Below are positions 34,379 through 43,138 of a DNA stretch of 48,696 bases, one piece after another; the first letter of the stretch is position 1, and every line of letters starts with the position of its first letter. The DNA comes from Chryseobacterium pennipullorum (GTDB lineage Bacteria; Bacteroidota; Bacteroidia; Flavobacteriales; Weeksellaceae). Below the pieces are notes generated by a model. The model was not told where the DNA came from, searched no databases, and saw nothing but the letters and a program-made list of their open reading frames with translations. The translations under genes were made by a program, and so were the position numbers. The stretch is taken from the NCBI RefSeq assembly GCF_003384725.1, contig NZ_QNVV01000027.1:1-48696 (forward strand), written 5' to 3'.

Positions 34379-35472
34379 AGATTGCCTTTGATGCAAAACG
34401 GTTTTTCCATAATACGTCCGGCTTGGGCAACTATTCAAGGGACCTGGTAAGAATACTTTCCAGGTATGCCCCTGATAACGAGTATCTCTTACTTAATAAA
34501 AACAAATCAGAGCGCGGAAAAGAAATCCTGAGCTATCCGAATGTTCAGTTTATTGAAACCTCAAAGGGAAACTTCTCACGTCAGCTCAAAATGGGTAAAG
34601 ATGCCCAGAAGCACGGTGCCGACATCTTCCATGGACTGTCCGGTGAGCTTCCTTTGAAATGGGATTCAAAGCCTATTAAGAAAGTGGTGACGATTCATGA
34701 TCTGATCTTTGTACGATATCCGCAGTACTATTCTTTTTTTGACAGAAGAATTCATTTTTGGAAATTTAAAAAAGCAGCAGAGATGGCTGATAAAATTATT
34801 GCCATTTCGGAACAGACCAAAAGAGATATTGTTCAGTATTTAAAGATTCCGGAGTCTAAGATTGACGTGATCTACCAGGGGTGTCATCAGGCTTTTAAGG
34901 AACAGCAGTCTCCAGAATTTATGCAAGCGGTAAAAACTCAATATACACTTCCTGAAAGGTTTATACTGAACGTTGGAACGATTGAAGACCGTAAAAATCT
35001 TCTCAGCGTGGTAAAAGCAATCTGTGGTACCGCTATTCCTCTCGTAGTGGTCGGAAGGAAGACCCAATATTACAAGAAAATAGAAAGGTTCATTAAAAAA
35101 AACAAGATGGAAAAGCAGGTGCTGTTCCTGGAAGGTGTTTCTATGGATGAGCTGGCTGCGATCTATAAACTGGCGGATATTTTTGTATACCCGAGCTTCT
35201 TTGAAGGCTTTGGTATCCCTGTTATTGAAGCCCTTTTCTCCAGAACGGTTGTCGTGACCAGCAATACCAGCTGCTTACCTGAAGCCGGAGGTAAAGACTC
35301 CGTATATATCGATCCTCATAATGATCTTGATATGAAGGCTAAGCTCATATTTATCTGGGACAATGAGTCTGAAAGAAGACGCCGTGAAGACAAGGGTTTT
35401 GACTTTGTTCAGAAATTTAATGATGAACCTATTGCAAAGGAACTGATGAACTTTTATCAAAAAATTATCTGA
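34375..35472 (+). CDS. GT4-family glycosyltransferase
   Basis: This 365-residue GT-B enzyme has an N-terminal domain with the acceptor loop FHNTSGLGNYSRDLVRIL and a C-terminal domain with ILNVGTIEDRKNLLSVVKAI, VFLEGVSMDELAAIYKLADI and the donor-binding E-x7-E motif in PSFFEGFGIPVIEALFSRT. It is a retaining transferase, probably of mannose or a related hexose. It is the last of four overlapping or closely spaced glycan genes (GT87-like, GT2, deacetylase, GT4). Together they suggest assembly of a cell-surface glycan or glycolipid whose structure cannot be told. The his promoter starts 8 bases after its stop. Confidence 0.9.
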   Translation: MKIAFDAKRFFHNTSGLGNYSRDLVRILSRYAPDNEYLLLNKNKSERGKEILSYPNVQFIETSKGNFSRQLKMGKDAQKHGADIFHGLSGELPLKWDSKPIKKVVTIHDLIFVRYPQYYSFFDRRIHFWKFKKAAEMADKIIAISEQTKRDIVQYLKIPESKIDVIYQGCHQAFKEQQSPEFMQAVKTQYTLPERFILNVGTIEDRKNLLSVVKAICGTAIPLVVVGRKTQYYKKIERFIKKNKMEKQVLFLEGVSMDELAAIYKLADIFVYPSFFEGFGIPVIEALFSRTVVVTSNTSCLPEAGGKDSVYIDPHNDLDMKAKLIFIWDNESERRRREDKGFDFVQKFNDEPIAKELMNFYQKII

Positions 35473-35479
35473 AAAATCT

Positions 35480-35508
35480 TTGCATATTAAAAATAAATCC
35501 TACATTTG
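35480..35508 (+). promoter_or_regulatory. Promoter of the histidine operon
   Basis: TTG (35480-35482), an 18-base spacer and TACATTTG (35501-35508, exact TAnnTTTG). Transcription would start near 35515, about 11 bases before the leader peptide start. Confidence 0.7.
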
Positions 35509-35525
35509 CATCACAATTCAATACA

Positions 35526-35576
35526 ATGAAACCAACTTTTTTAGCATTACATCATTATCATCATCATCTCTGTTAG
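35526..35576 (+). CDS. hisL: his operon leader peptide
   Basis: The 16-residue peptide MKPTFLALHHYHHHLC has five His codons (all CAT) in six consecutive positions, interrupted only by Tyr. It lies between the promoter and an intrinsic terminator placed before hisG. This is the signature of ribosome-mediated attenuation: low charged tRNA-His would stall the ribosome on the CAT codons. The stop codon (35574-35576) overlaps the segment that can act as antiterminator (35573-35580). The gene is too short for ordinary ORF calling. The symbol follows the enterobacterial name by function, not by sequence identity. Confidence 0.85.
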   Translation: MKPTFLALHHYHHHLC

Positions 35577-35652
35577 GCGGAATTGATTGATATATGTTTG
35601 TGCTAAAATCAAAAATATTTAAAACCGTCTGAGTAAATAGGCGGTTTTTTTG
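35573..35652 (+). terminator. his attenuator: terminator with competing antiterminator arm
   Basis: Terminator: AAAACCGTCT (35621-35630) pairs with AGGCGGTTTT (35639-35648, one G-T pair) around an 8-base loop, followed by a T-run. Antiterminator: TTAGGCGG at 35573-35580 pairs with CCGTCTGA at 35625-35632 over 8 bp, sequestering the 5' arm of the terminator. AGGCGG therefore occurs twice and the two copies compete. A ribosome at the leader stop codon would cover the upstream copy and allow termination. A ribosome stalled on the His codons would leave it free and allow read-through into hisG. Confidence 0.82.
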
Positions 35653-35720
35653 TTTCCTGAATTCTTCTCAGAAATTCCAATAAATCAGTTTTTTATTTGC
35701 TCAGATTCAAAAAAGACGAA

Positions 35721-36578
35721 ATGAGTAAATTAAAAATTGCGATCCAGAAAAGCGGCCGGCTGTACGAGGAATCTCTACAGCTTCTCAAAGATTGCGGAAT
35801 CTTCGTGAATAATGGTAAAGACCAGCTTAAAGTTTCGGTAGATAACTTTCCGATGGAGATCATGTATCTCCGAAATTCAGACATCCCGCAATACCTGGAA
35901 GACGGGGTCGTGGATGTCGCTATTGTGGGCGAAAACCTTTTGGTAGAAAAACAAAAAAGCATCACCATTGTTCAACCGCTTGGTTTTTCAAAATGCCGGG
36001 TATCCATCGCTGTTCCAAAAGAAATTGAAACCGATGATCCCGCTTATTTTCAAGGCAGAAAAATTGCCACTTCCTATCCCAATACCCTTCAAACATTTTT
36101 GCAGAAAAAGGGAATTGCTGCAGATATTCACGTGATTTCCGGATCTGTGGAAATTGCTCCGAATATTGGTCTTGCAGACGGCATCTGTGATATCGTAAGC
36201 TCCGGAAGCACTTTATTTAAGAACGGATTAAGGGAGACGGTTACCTTGCTCAGATCGGAGGCGGTTTTAGCAAAAAATACTGGGCTATCCACAGAAAAAG
36301 AAGCTGTTCTGGAGAAACTCTTATTCCGGGTCAAAGCTGTTCTGAAGGCTAAGAATTCAAAATATATTCTGATGAATGTTCCGAATGATAAAATACAGGA
36401 AATAGCCGGTGTGCTTCCTGTTCTGAAAAGTCCTACCGTCATTCCGCTGGCAGAAGAAGGCTGGAGCAGTATTCATTCCGTGATTGACGAAGAAAGGTTC
36501 TGGGATGTGATTGATGAGCTGAAAGAAAAAGGAGCCCAGGATATATTAATCATTCCAATCGATAAAATGGTCATTTAA
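35721..36578 (+). CDS. hisG: ATP phosphoribosyltransferase, long form
   Basis: This 285-residue enzyme of the first step of histidine synthesis (ATP + PRPP to phosphoribosyl-ATP) is the long form. The start is the ATG at 35721 (MSKLKIAIQKSGRLYEESLQ), since the extension to a TTG at 35697 is unlike the family. The catalytic part carries DVAIVGENLL and the PRPP loop region GICDIVSSGSTLFKNGL. The C-terminal ~75 residues (ILMNVPNDKIQEIAGVLPVL, SPTVIPLAEEGW, IHSVIDEERFWDVIDELKEK) are the ACT-like regulatory domain for histidine feedback. No HisZ is needed. First gene after the attenuator. Confidence 0.95.
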   Translation: MSKLKIAIQKSGRLYEESLQLLKDCGIFVNNGKDQLKVSVDNFPMEIMYLRNSDIPQYLEDGVVDVAIVGENLLVEKQKSITIVQPLGFSKCRVSIAVPKEIETDDPAYFQGRKIATSYPNTLQTFLQKKGIAADIHVISGSVEIAPNIGLADGICDIVSSGSTLFKNGLRETVTLLRSEAVLAKNTGLSTEKEAVLEKLLFRVKAVLKAKNSKYILMNVPNDKIQEIAGVLPVLKSPTVIPLAEEGWSSIHSVIDEERFWDVIDELKEKGAQDILIIPIDKMVI

Positions 36579-36588
36579 AATAAGCACA

Positions 36589-37863
36589 ATGAAAGTATAC
36601 AGATACCCAACGAAAGAAATTTGGTCAGACCTGATCAAGCGTCCGGTTTTTGAACAACAGGAAATTTCAAAACTCATTGCAGACATATTCAGCGAAGTCG
36701 CTGAAAACGGAGATCAGGCTTTGATGGCATTCAATAGGAAATTTGATCAGTGCGAAACAGAGCGCCTTCTGGTAACAGAAGCGGAGATTGAAAATGCTGC
36801 CAACCTGATGAGTACCGATTTAAAGAATGCCATTCAACAAGCTAAAGAAAATATATCCGCATTCCATGCATCCCAGAGACAGGAAATTCAAAAGATTGAA
36901 ACTACACAAGGGGTCACCTGCTGGCGAGAAAACAGGGCGGTAGAGAAAGTGGGCATCTATATTCCAGGAGGAACAGCCCCTTTATTTTCTACCGTGCTGA
37001 TGCTTGCTGTTCCTGCAAATCTGGCAGGATGTAAGGAAATTGTCCTTTGCACACCACCGGATAAGAACGGAAATATCAATCCGGCAATTTTATATGCAGC
37101 TAAGCTTTGCGGAGTATCTTTGATCTTTAAAACAGGAGGGGCTCAGGCGGTTGCAGCCATGACCCTGGGAACGGAAAGTATTCCTCAGGTCTATAAAATT
37201 TTCGGCCCCGGAAATCAGTTTGTCGTAGCAGCTAAAGAATATGCCCAGCGTTTCGGTGTTGCCATCGATATGCCGGCAGGTCCCAGTGAAGTTCTCGTCA
37301 TTGCCGATGAGCAGGCTATCCCGGAATTTTGTGCTGCTGATCTTTTATCACAGGCTGAGCACGGTAGTGACAGCCAGGTTATTTTTATCACGACAAACCT
37401 TAAAGTGCTGGATGAGACAATCGTTGCTGTTAATCAACAGATCAAAGCTTTACCCCGAAACGGACTTGCGGAAAAAGCATTGGAGAACAGTTCTTTCATC
37501 ATCGTCAATTCTCTGGAAGAAGCCGTGGAATTCAGTAACCTGTATGCTCCGGAGCACCTCATTCTGGCGATGGGTGATTTTGAAAAGTATGTCCCACTAA
37601 TTCAGAATGCCGGATCTGTCTTTTTAGGAAATTATTCCTGCGAAAGTGCAGGAGATTATGCCAGCGGAACCAATCACACTCTGCCAACCAATACCTATAC
37701 AAGGAATTACAGCGGAGTCTCTCTGGATAGTTTTGTAAAGAAAATCACTTTTCAGCATCTTTCCAAAGAAGGACTTCAGAATTTAGGGAAAACCATTGAA
37801 CTCATGGCAGACGCGGAAGGTCTGTTTGCCCACAAAAATGCAGTATCTATACGATTACAATAA
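36589..37863 (+). CDS. hisD: Histidinol dehydrogenase
   Basis: This 424-residue NAD- and zinc-dependent enzyme oxidises histidinol to histidine, the last two steps of the pathway. Motifs seen are the family start of the core WRENRAVEKVGIYIPGGTAP, GGAQAVAAMTLGTES, the segment IDMPAGPSEVLVIAD, the Zn/substrate segment LLSQAEHGSDSQ and the catalytic YAPEHL with PEHLIL. The C-terminal GTNHTLPT is typical. It starts 10 bases after hisG. The following gap of 220 bases before hisC is the only sizeable gap in the operon. Confidence 0.95.
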   Translation: MKVYRYPTKEIWSDLIKRPVFEQQEISKLIADIFSEVAENGDQALMAFNRKFDQCETERLLVTEAEIENAANLMSTDLKNAIQQAKENISAFHASQRQEIQKIETTQGVTCWRENRAVEKVGIYIPGGTAPLFSTVLMLAVPANLAGCKEIVLCTPPDKNGNINPAILYAAKLCGVSLIFKTGGAQAVAAMTLGTESIPQVYKIFGPGNQFVVAAKEYAQRFGVAIDMPAGPSEVLVIADEQAIPEFCAADLLSQAEHGSDSQVIFITTNLKVLDETIVAVNQQIKALPRNGLAEKALENSSFIIVNSLEEAVEFSNLYAPEHLILAMGDFEKYVPLIQNAGSVFLGNYSCESAGDYASGTNHTLPTNTYTRNYSGVSLDSFVKKITFQHLSKEGLQNLGKTIELMADAEGLFAHKNAVSIRLQ

Positions 37864-38083
37864 TTAATGCTGGTCAATGCAAAAGCACGGGAGAAAAGAG
37901 TTTGCGGTATTTTTAAATCTTTTCCAGATTGTGCAAATTAAGCAGATGTTCATGAGAAAAAATAGGCACAATCTCATTAATCTGCGAACGGGTTTATAAA
38001 CGATCAATGTTTAAAATCATTTATTCTCTGCGCTTTTGCGACAATACAACAAACAGTTAATCCATTAAGGGAAAAAATATATA
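37864..38083 (+). other. Gap within the his operon between hisD and hisC
   Basis: This 220-bp segment has no gene and no clear terminator or TAnnTTTG element. It contains words such as AATCTGCGAACGGG and CTCTGCGCTTTTGCG that resemble dispersed intergenic filler of this genome. It may be a small insertion into an otherwise compact operon. An internal promoter cannot be excluded. Confidence 0.5.
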
Positions 38084-39115
38084 ATGAAAAATAACAGTAT
38101 CAGTACTTTAGTAAGAGAAAATATATTGAAGTTACAACCCTACATCAGTTTCAGGGATCATAATGAATTTAACGCACCGGTATTTCTGGATGCTAACGAA
38201 AGCCCTTTCGGGGATTGTAACCGTTACCCGGATTCTACCCAGAGAAAGCTTAAAAACAGGTTGGCAGAACTCAAAAACCTTTCTCCTTCACAGATTGCTG
38301 TAGGAAACGGGAGTGATGAGCTGATTGATCTGATTATTAAGATCTTCTGCGAGCCTAAGAAAGATTCTGTTCTGATGATGAATCCCTCTTTTGCCATGTA
38401 TGCCTTTTATGCCACGATCAACGAAAACAAAGTGCTGACACTGGATCTGAATGACAGATTTGAGATTGTACAAAATGATTTTTCTGAAGTGGTAAAAGAT
38501 CCTTCTCTGAAAGTATTCTTTTTGTGCTCACCCAATAACCCTACCGGAAACAGTGTTGATGATATCGAATTTTATCTTCAGAACTTTAAAGGGATTGTAG
38601 TCGTTGATGAAGCTTATATAGAATTTTCCGGAAAAAAATCAAGCCTTGAACTTCTTGACCGGTATCCTAATCTCATTGTCCTTCAGACCTTTTCCAAGGC
38701 CTGGGGTGCAGCTGGAGCAAGAGCGGGAATAGCCTATGCTTCTGAGGAGATCATAAGATTGATCAACACCGTAAAAGCACCTTATAATGTGAATGTTCTG
38801 AGCCAGGAGTTGATTTTAAAGGCACTGGAAAATGAAAACAGGCTTCAGGAAAATGTGAATAATATTTTAGAAGAACGACTATGGCTGCAGGAGCAGTTTA
38901 GGGATATTGACTGTATTTCAAAAGTATTTCCCACGGATGCCAATTTTTTTCTGATCAGAATGGAAAATATAGATCAGGTATACGGAAGAATGCTTGAGAA
39001 CGAAATTCTGACAAGCAGAAGAGACCCTGCCATTGCCGGATGTATAAGAATCAATGTCGGGAGCCGGGAGGAGAATCAAAAACTGGTTAACCTTTTAAAA
39101 AATATCAAAAGATGA
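38084..39115 (+). CDS. hisC: Histidinol-phosphate aminotransferase
   Basis: This 343-residue fold-type I PLP enzyme converts imidazole acetol phosphate to histidinol phosphate with glutamate as amino donor. Landmarks are LDANESPFGDCNRYPD (substrate-binding start), VGNGSDELIDLI, CSPNNPTGN (PLP Asn), VVVDEAYIEF (PLP Asp) and the Schiff-base Lys205 in TFSKAWGAAGARAG. A conserved Arg in INVGSREEN binds the substrate. Full length. It overlaps the hisB start by four bases (ATGA). Confidence 0.95.
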   Translation: MKNNSISTLVRENILKLQPYISFRDHNEFNAPVFLDANESPFGDCNRYPDSTQRKLKNRLAELKNLSPSQIAVGNGSDELIDLIIKIFCEPKKDSVLMMNPSFAMYAFYATINENKVLTLDLNDRFEIVQNDFSEVVKDPSLKVFFLCSPNNPTGNSVDDIEFYLQNFKGIVVVDEAYIEFSGKKSSLELLDRYPNLIVLQTFSKAWGAAGARAGIAYASEEIIRLINTVKAPYNVNVLSQELILKALENENRLQENVNNILEERLWLQEQFRDIDCISKVFPTDANFFLIRMENIDQVYGRMLENEILTSRRDPAIAGCIRINVGSREENQKLVNLLKNIKR

Positions 39116-40206
39116 AAAAAGTACTCTTTATAGACCGCGACGGGACACTGATCATTGAGCCGCCTACAGATTTTCAGGTAGATTCTCTGGAAAAGCTTGA
39201 GTTTTATCCGGGTGTTTTCCAGAATCTATCAAAAATTGCTAATGAACTGGATTACGAGCTGGTTATGGTAACCAATCAGGACGGTTTGGGAACTGAGAGT
39301 TTTCCTGAAGAAGACTTTATAAAACCTCAGGAAAAAATGTTGAAAGCATTAGAGAATGAAGGAATTTGTTTCAGTGATATCCTTATTGACAAAAGCCTTG
39401 AATCTAAAAATCTGCCTACCAGAAAACCGGGCATCGGAATGCTTGGGAAATATATCTACGGCAACTATGATCTTAAAAATTCTTATGTAATCGGTGATCG
39501 AAGTACCGATGTGCAACTTGCTAAAAATTTGGGATCTAAGGCTATTTATATTAATGAAAGCTTTAATATCGATTCGGAGCTTACTACTACCTCGTGGGCT
39601 GAGATCTACAAGTTCCTTAAATCAGGAATGAGAAAAGCTAAAGTAGCCCGGAAAACCAATGAAACGGATATAGAAATTGAAGTGAATATCGATGGCACCG
39701 GAATCGCTGAGATCTCCACCGGATTACACTTTTTCGATCACATGCTGGAGCAGATCGCCAGACACGGAAATATGGACCTGAAGATTAAAGTGAATGGAGA
39801 TCTTAATGTAGATGAGCACCATACCATAGAAGATACCGGAATTGTATTGGGTGAAGCTATTTCAAAAGCGTTAGGAAAAAAGAAAGGAATTGAAAGGTAT
39901 GGCTTTCTTCTTCCAATGGATGACTGTCTGGCTCAGGTGGCTATTGATTTCGGGGGAAGACCATGGCTGGTTTGGGATGTTGAATTTAAAAGAGAAAAAA
40001 TTGGAGATGTTCCTACAGAAATGTTTTTCCACTTCTTCAAATCCTTTACCGACTCTTCAAAATCGAACCTTAATATCAAAGCTGAAGGTGACAATGAGCA
40101 CCACAAGATTGAATCAGTTTTTAAAGCATTTGCAAAAGCCGTTAAAATGGCAGTAAACCAATCAGATGCCAATTACAGTTTACCTTCTACAAAAGGAAGT
40201 TTATAA
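39112..40206 (+). CDS. hisB: Bifunctional histidinol-phosphatase / imidazoleglycerol-phosphate dehydratase
   Basis: This 364-residue fusion has an N-terminal HAD phosphatase (about 1-165) with FIDRDGTLI (Asp8 and Asp10), VTNQDGLGT and IGDRSTDVQLA. The C-terminal dehydratase (about 175-364) has the manganese-binding motifs HFFDHMLEQIARHG, DEHHTIEDTG and DNEHHKIES. It catalyses steps six and eight of histidine synthesis. The fused form is the same arrangement as in E. coli and is common in Bacteroidota. The start overlaps hisC and its TAA overlaps the hisH start. Confidence 0.95.
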   Translation: MKKVLFIDRDGTLIIEPPTDFQVDSLEKLEFYPGVFQNLSKIANELDYELVMVTNQDGLGTESFPEEDFIKPQEKMLKALENEGICFSDILIDKSLESKNLPTRKPGIGMLGKYIYGNYDLKNSYVIGDRSTDVQLAKNLGSKAIYINESFNIDSELTTTSWAEIYKFLKSGMRKAKVARKTNETDIEIEVNIDGTGIAEISTGLHFFDHMLEQIARHGNMDLKIKVNGDLNVDEHHTIEDTGIVLGEAISKALGKKKGIERYGFLLPMDDCLAQVAIDFGGRPWLVWDVEFKREKIGDVPTEMFFHFFKSFTDSSKSNLNIKAEGDNEHHKIESVFKAFAKAVKMAVNQSDANYSLPSTKGSL

Positions 40207-40787
40207 TGATGATCGCAATAATAAAATACAACGGAGGGAACGTCAATTCTGTTCAGAATGCCCTCAATAGGCTGAATATCGATTCTTTGATTACCGATGA
40301 CCCGGAAAAGATCTTAAAAGCCGATAAAGTGATTTTTCCTGGCGTTGGAGAAGCTTCATCAACAATGAAACTATTGAAGGAAAAGGAACTTGATGTATTG
40401 ATTCCAAGCCTTACCCAGCCGGTTCTGGGAATATGTTTGGGAATGCAGCTGATGTGTGAGGGAAATGAAGAAGGAGATACTGAAGGCATGGGAATTTTTG
40501 ATAGTAAGGTGAGAAAATTTCCCTCAAGGGATATTGTCCCGCATATGGGCTGGAATACATTGTCAGGACAAACTTCGCCATTATTTTCAGGAATGGCAGA
40601 GAACAATGATGTTTATTTTGTTCACAGCTATTACTGTGAACTGTCAGACTTTACGACTTCGGTTTGTGATTACATTCTCCCATTCAGTGCTTCTTTGCAG
40701 AAAGATAATTTCTATGCTGTACAGTTTCACCCCGAAAAATCCGGAGTGGTGGGAAATCAGATCGTTAGCAACTTTATAAATTTATAA
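40206..40787 (+). CDS. hisH: Imidazole glycerol phosphate synthase, glutaminase subunit
   Basis: This 193-residue class I glutamine amidotransferase supplies ammonia to HisF. The catalytic Cys77 is in GICLGMQLM, with His175 and Glu177 in AVQFHPEKSG. The oxyanion region PGVGEA is also present. Two Met codons in tandem (40206 or 40209) could be used. The first overlaps the hisB stop by one base (TAATG). The gene is separated from hisF by hisA, as in the common H-A-F order. Confidence 0.94.
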   Translation: MMIAIIKYNGGNVNSVQNALNRLNIDSLITDDPEKILKADKVIFPGVGEASSTMKLLKEKELDVLIPSLTQPVLGICLGMQLMCEGNEEGDTEGMGIFDSKVRKFPSRDIVPHMGWNTLSGQTSPLFSGMAENNDVYFVHSYYCELSDFTTSVCDYILPFSASLQKDNFYAVQFHPEKSGVVGNQIVSNFINL

Positions 40788-41512
40788 TGATGAAAATAAT
40801 TCCGGCTATTGATATTATCGACGGGAAATGTGTCCGTTTGTCAAAAGGAGATTACAGCACAAAAAAAATATACAATGAAGCCCCGGTAGAGGTCGCAAAA
40901 GAATTTGAAAGCTGTGGAATTCAATATCTTCATCTGGTGGATCTTGACGGAGCCCAATCAAAGCATATCGTCAACCAGAAAGTACTGGAAGATATTGCGG
41001 GGGCTACTTCGCTCCACATTGATTTTGGAGGCGGGCTGAAGACCCGGGAAGATATAGAAACGGCATTCAATTCAGGGGCAAATCAGATTACTTTAGGAAG
41101 TATTGCCGTACAGGATCCAGAATTTTGCTACGCTATGATTGAGCAGTACGGTGCCGAAAAGATTATTCTGGGGGCAGACTGCGACAACAGGAAAATTAAG
41201 ACCTCCGGCTGGCAGGAAGAGACTAATCAGGATGTCATTGATTTTATCCTGCGGTATAGGAAAAAAGGAATCCAAGAGGTGATTTGTACTGATATTGCCA
41301 AAGATGGGATGCTGGAAGGACCTTCTATAGAACTGTATCGCGAAATCCTTGCCGAAACCTCTGTTAATTTGGTCGCCAGCGGTGGTATTTCCGGAATCCG
41401 GGATGTGTATGCCATGAAAGCCCTGGGCTGCTCCGGGACCATCATTGGAAAAGCTATTTATGAGGGACATATCAGCTTACAGGAACTTCAAAACTTTATA
41501 GGAAATGCTTAA
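40787..41512 (+). CDS. hisA: ProFAR isomerase
   Basis: This 241-residue (beta/alpha)8 barrel isomerises phosphoribosylformimino-AICAR-phosphate to its ribulosyl form. The first catalytic Asp is in IPAIDIIDGKCVRL (Asp9, or Asp8 from the second Met). The second is in ICTDIAKDGMLEGPS. Phosphate loops FGGGLKTRED and ASGGISGIRD are seen in the two half-barrels. The start overlaps the hisH stop by one base, and its end overlaps hisF by eight bases. Confidence 0.95.
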   Translation: MMKIIPAIDIIDGKCVRLSKGDYSTKKIYNEAPVEVAKEFESCGIQYLHLVDLDGAQSKHIVNQKVLEDIAGATSLHIDFGGGLKTREDIETAFNSGANQITLGSIAVQDPEFCYAMIEQYGAEKIILGADCDNRKIKTSGWQEETNQDVIDFILRYRKKGIQEVICTDIAKDGMLEGPSIELYREILAETSVNLVASGGISGIRDVYAMKALGCSGTIIGKAIYEGHISLQELQNFIGNA

Positions 41513-42257
41513 AAAAAGAATAATCCCTTGTCTGGATATAAAAGACGGATGTACAGTGAAGGGAATCAATTTTGAAGGCCTAAAAAATGCGGGCGATCCG
41601 GTAGAGCTTGCCGGAAAGTATGAGAGGGAAGGTGCGGATGAACTTATCTTTCTGGACATTACCGCTACGGTTGAAAACAGAAAGACGTTTGTAGAGCTGG
41701 TAAAGGATATTGCCAAAGAGCTGAGCATTCCCTTTACGGTAGGAGGAGGAATTTCTTCTGTTGAAGATGTGCGCAGACTTCTGGAAGCAGGAGCCGATAA
41801 GATCAGCATCAACTCTTCTGCTGTCAGAAACCCGCTGTTGATTTCCGACCTGGCTAAAGAGTTCGGAAGCCAGTGTATCGTAGTGGCTATTGATACGAAG
41901 AAGATAGGCAATGATGACCTTGTACACATCAGGGGCGGCAGGCAGGCGACCGAACTGACAACCGTAGAATGGGCAAAAATGGCAGCTTCTCTGGGAGCCG
42001 GCGAAATTTTGCTTACGTCTATGGACGGAGACGGTACCAAGGCTGGTTTTGATCTCCGGATAACCAGAGCCGTATCAGAGAATATCACGATTCCTGTGAT
42101 TGCCTCCGGAGGAGCCGGAACCGGAGATGACTTTACCAAAGTTTTCAATGAAACCCGTGCTACCGGAGCTTTGGCAGCCAGTATATTCCATTTTAATGAA
42201 ATCAGTATTCCGGAATTAAAACAACAATTAAAAAATCAAAAACTCCCAATACGATGA
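41505..42257 (+). CDS. hisF: Imidazole glycerol phosphate synthase, cyclase subunit
   Basis: This 250-residue (beta/alpha)8 barrel forms imidazole glycerol phosphate and AICAR with ammonia from HisH. The catalytic Asp11 is in IPCLDIKDG and Asp130 in VVAIDTKK. Phosphate-binding loops are VGGGISSVED and ASGGAGTGDD. Related to HisA by ancient duplication, visible in the shared half-barrel motifs. The start lies inside the end of hisA and the end overlaps hisIE by four bases, so translation is coupled. Confidence 0.96.
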   Translation: MLKKRIIPCLDIKDGCTVKGINFEGLKNAGDPVELAGKYEREGADELIFLDITATVENRKTFVELVKDIAKELSIPFTVGGGISSVEDVRRLLEAGADKISINSSAVRNPLLISDLAKEFGSQCIVVAIDTKKIGNDDLVHIRGGRQATELTTVEWAKMAASLGAGEILLTSMDGDGTKAGFDLRITRAVSENITIPVIASGGAGTGDDFTKVFNETRATGALAASIFHFNEISIPELKQQLKNQKLPIR

Positions 42258-42841
42258 ATATCAATTTTAATAAAGATAATGGCCTTGTTCCCGTCATCAT
42301 TCAGGATCAGAGAACTTTACAGGTTTTGATGCTGGGCTACATGAATCAGGAAGCATTTGAAAAAACAAGCAGAGAAGGAATTGTTACTTTTTTCAGCCGG
42401 TCTAAAAACAGACTCTGGACAAAAGGAGAGGAATCCGGCAATTTTCTTACCGTGAAAAGCATCGCTCTGGATTGTGACCAGGATACGATCCTTATAAAGG
42501 CCATTCCCGGAAGTACAGTTTGTCATACGGGAAGTTTCAGCTGCTTTGGAGAAAAAGTTTCTAAAGGTTTTTTATATGAACTGGAAGAAAAAGTATCTCA
42601 GAGAATTGACAGCAGAGTAGCAGACTCTTATACCTACTCACTCTATCAGCGGGGAATCAATAAAATGGCTCAAAAAGTAGGAGAGGAAGCTGTAGAATTG
42701 GTAATCGAGGCTAAAGATGACAACAGCGATCTTTTTAAAAATGAAGCCGCAGATCTGCTTTATCACTTTCTGATCTTATTAAAAGCCAAAGAATTTTCTT
42801 TGCAGGATATTGAGCAGACCCTTTTGGAACGGGATCACTAA
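42254..42841 (+). CDS. hisIE: Bifunctional phosphoribosyl-AMP cyclohydrolase / phosphoribosyl-ATP pyrophosphatase
   Basis: This 195-residue fusion catalyses the second and third steps of histidine synthesis. The N-terminal HisI domain (1-105) has VLMLGYMNQEAFEKT, FFSRSKNRLWTKGEESGNFL, the metal site LDCDQDTILIKA and the zinc cysteines in CHTGSFSCF. The C-terminal HisE domain (about 110-195) is an all-helical MazG-like fold with GINKMAQKVGEEAVELVIEA and NEAADLLYHFLILL. It is the last gene of the operon. A terminator lies about 110 bases downstream. Confidence 0.95.
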   Translation: MNINFNKDNGLVPVIIQDQRTLQVLMLGYMNQEAFEKTSREGIVTFFSRSKNRLWTKGEESGNFLTVKSIALDCDQDTILIKAIPGSTVCHTGSFSCFGEKVSKGFLYELEEKVSQRIDSRVADSYTYSLYQRGINKMAQKVGEEAVELVIEAKDDNSDLFKNEAADLLYHFLILLKAKEFSLQDIEQTLLERDH

Positions 42842-42951
42842 ACTTTTAAATGATTAGTTTTTCAGAATAGATAAGTGGAAATGGGTAGGTGATTACGGTT
42901 TCCCTCAATTGTAATTATCAAAAGAAAATAGTAATAATATACTATATGTTT

Positions 42952-42983
42952 AAAACCTTTGAAGAAATTCAAAGGTTTTTTGT
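42952..42983 (+). terminator. Terminator of the his operon
   Basis: AAAACCTTTGA (42952-42962) pairs with TCAAAGGTTTT (42969-42979), followed by T residues. Confidence 0.8.
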
Positions 42984-43138
42984 TAAAATGCTTGTTAATA
43001 AATAATGCTAAATAAAAAAGAGGTTGAAATTATATCTTAAAATAAATTGTGTAATTATCAATATTCACTATACTTCATTGTGATATTGTTTGGTATGTTT
43101 AAAAAGTATTAAATTCCAACGTTTTAAAAACATAAATC

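Noticed and set aside
35697..35720. TTG start for hisG
   Set aside because: The extra eight residues (MLRFKKDE) are not part of the HisG fold, and the ATG at 35721 gives the usual N-terminus.
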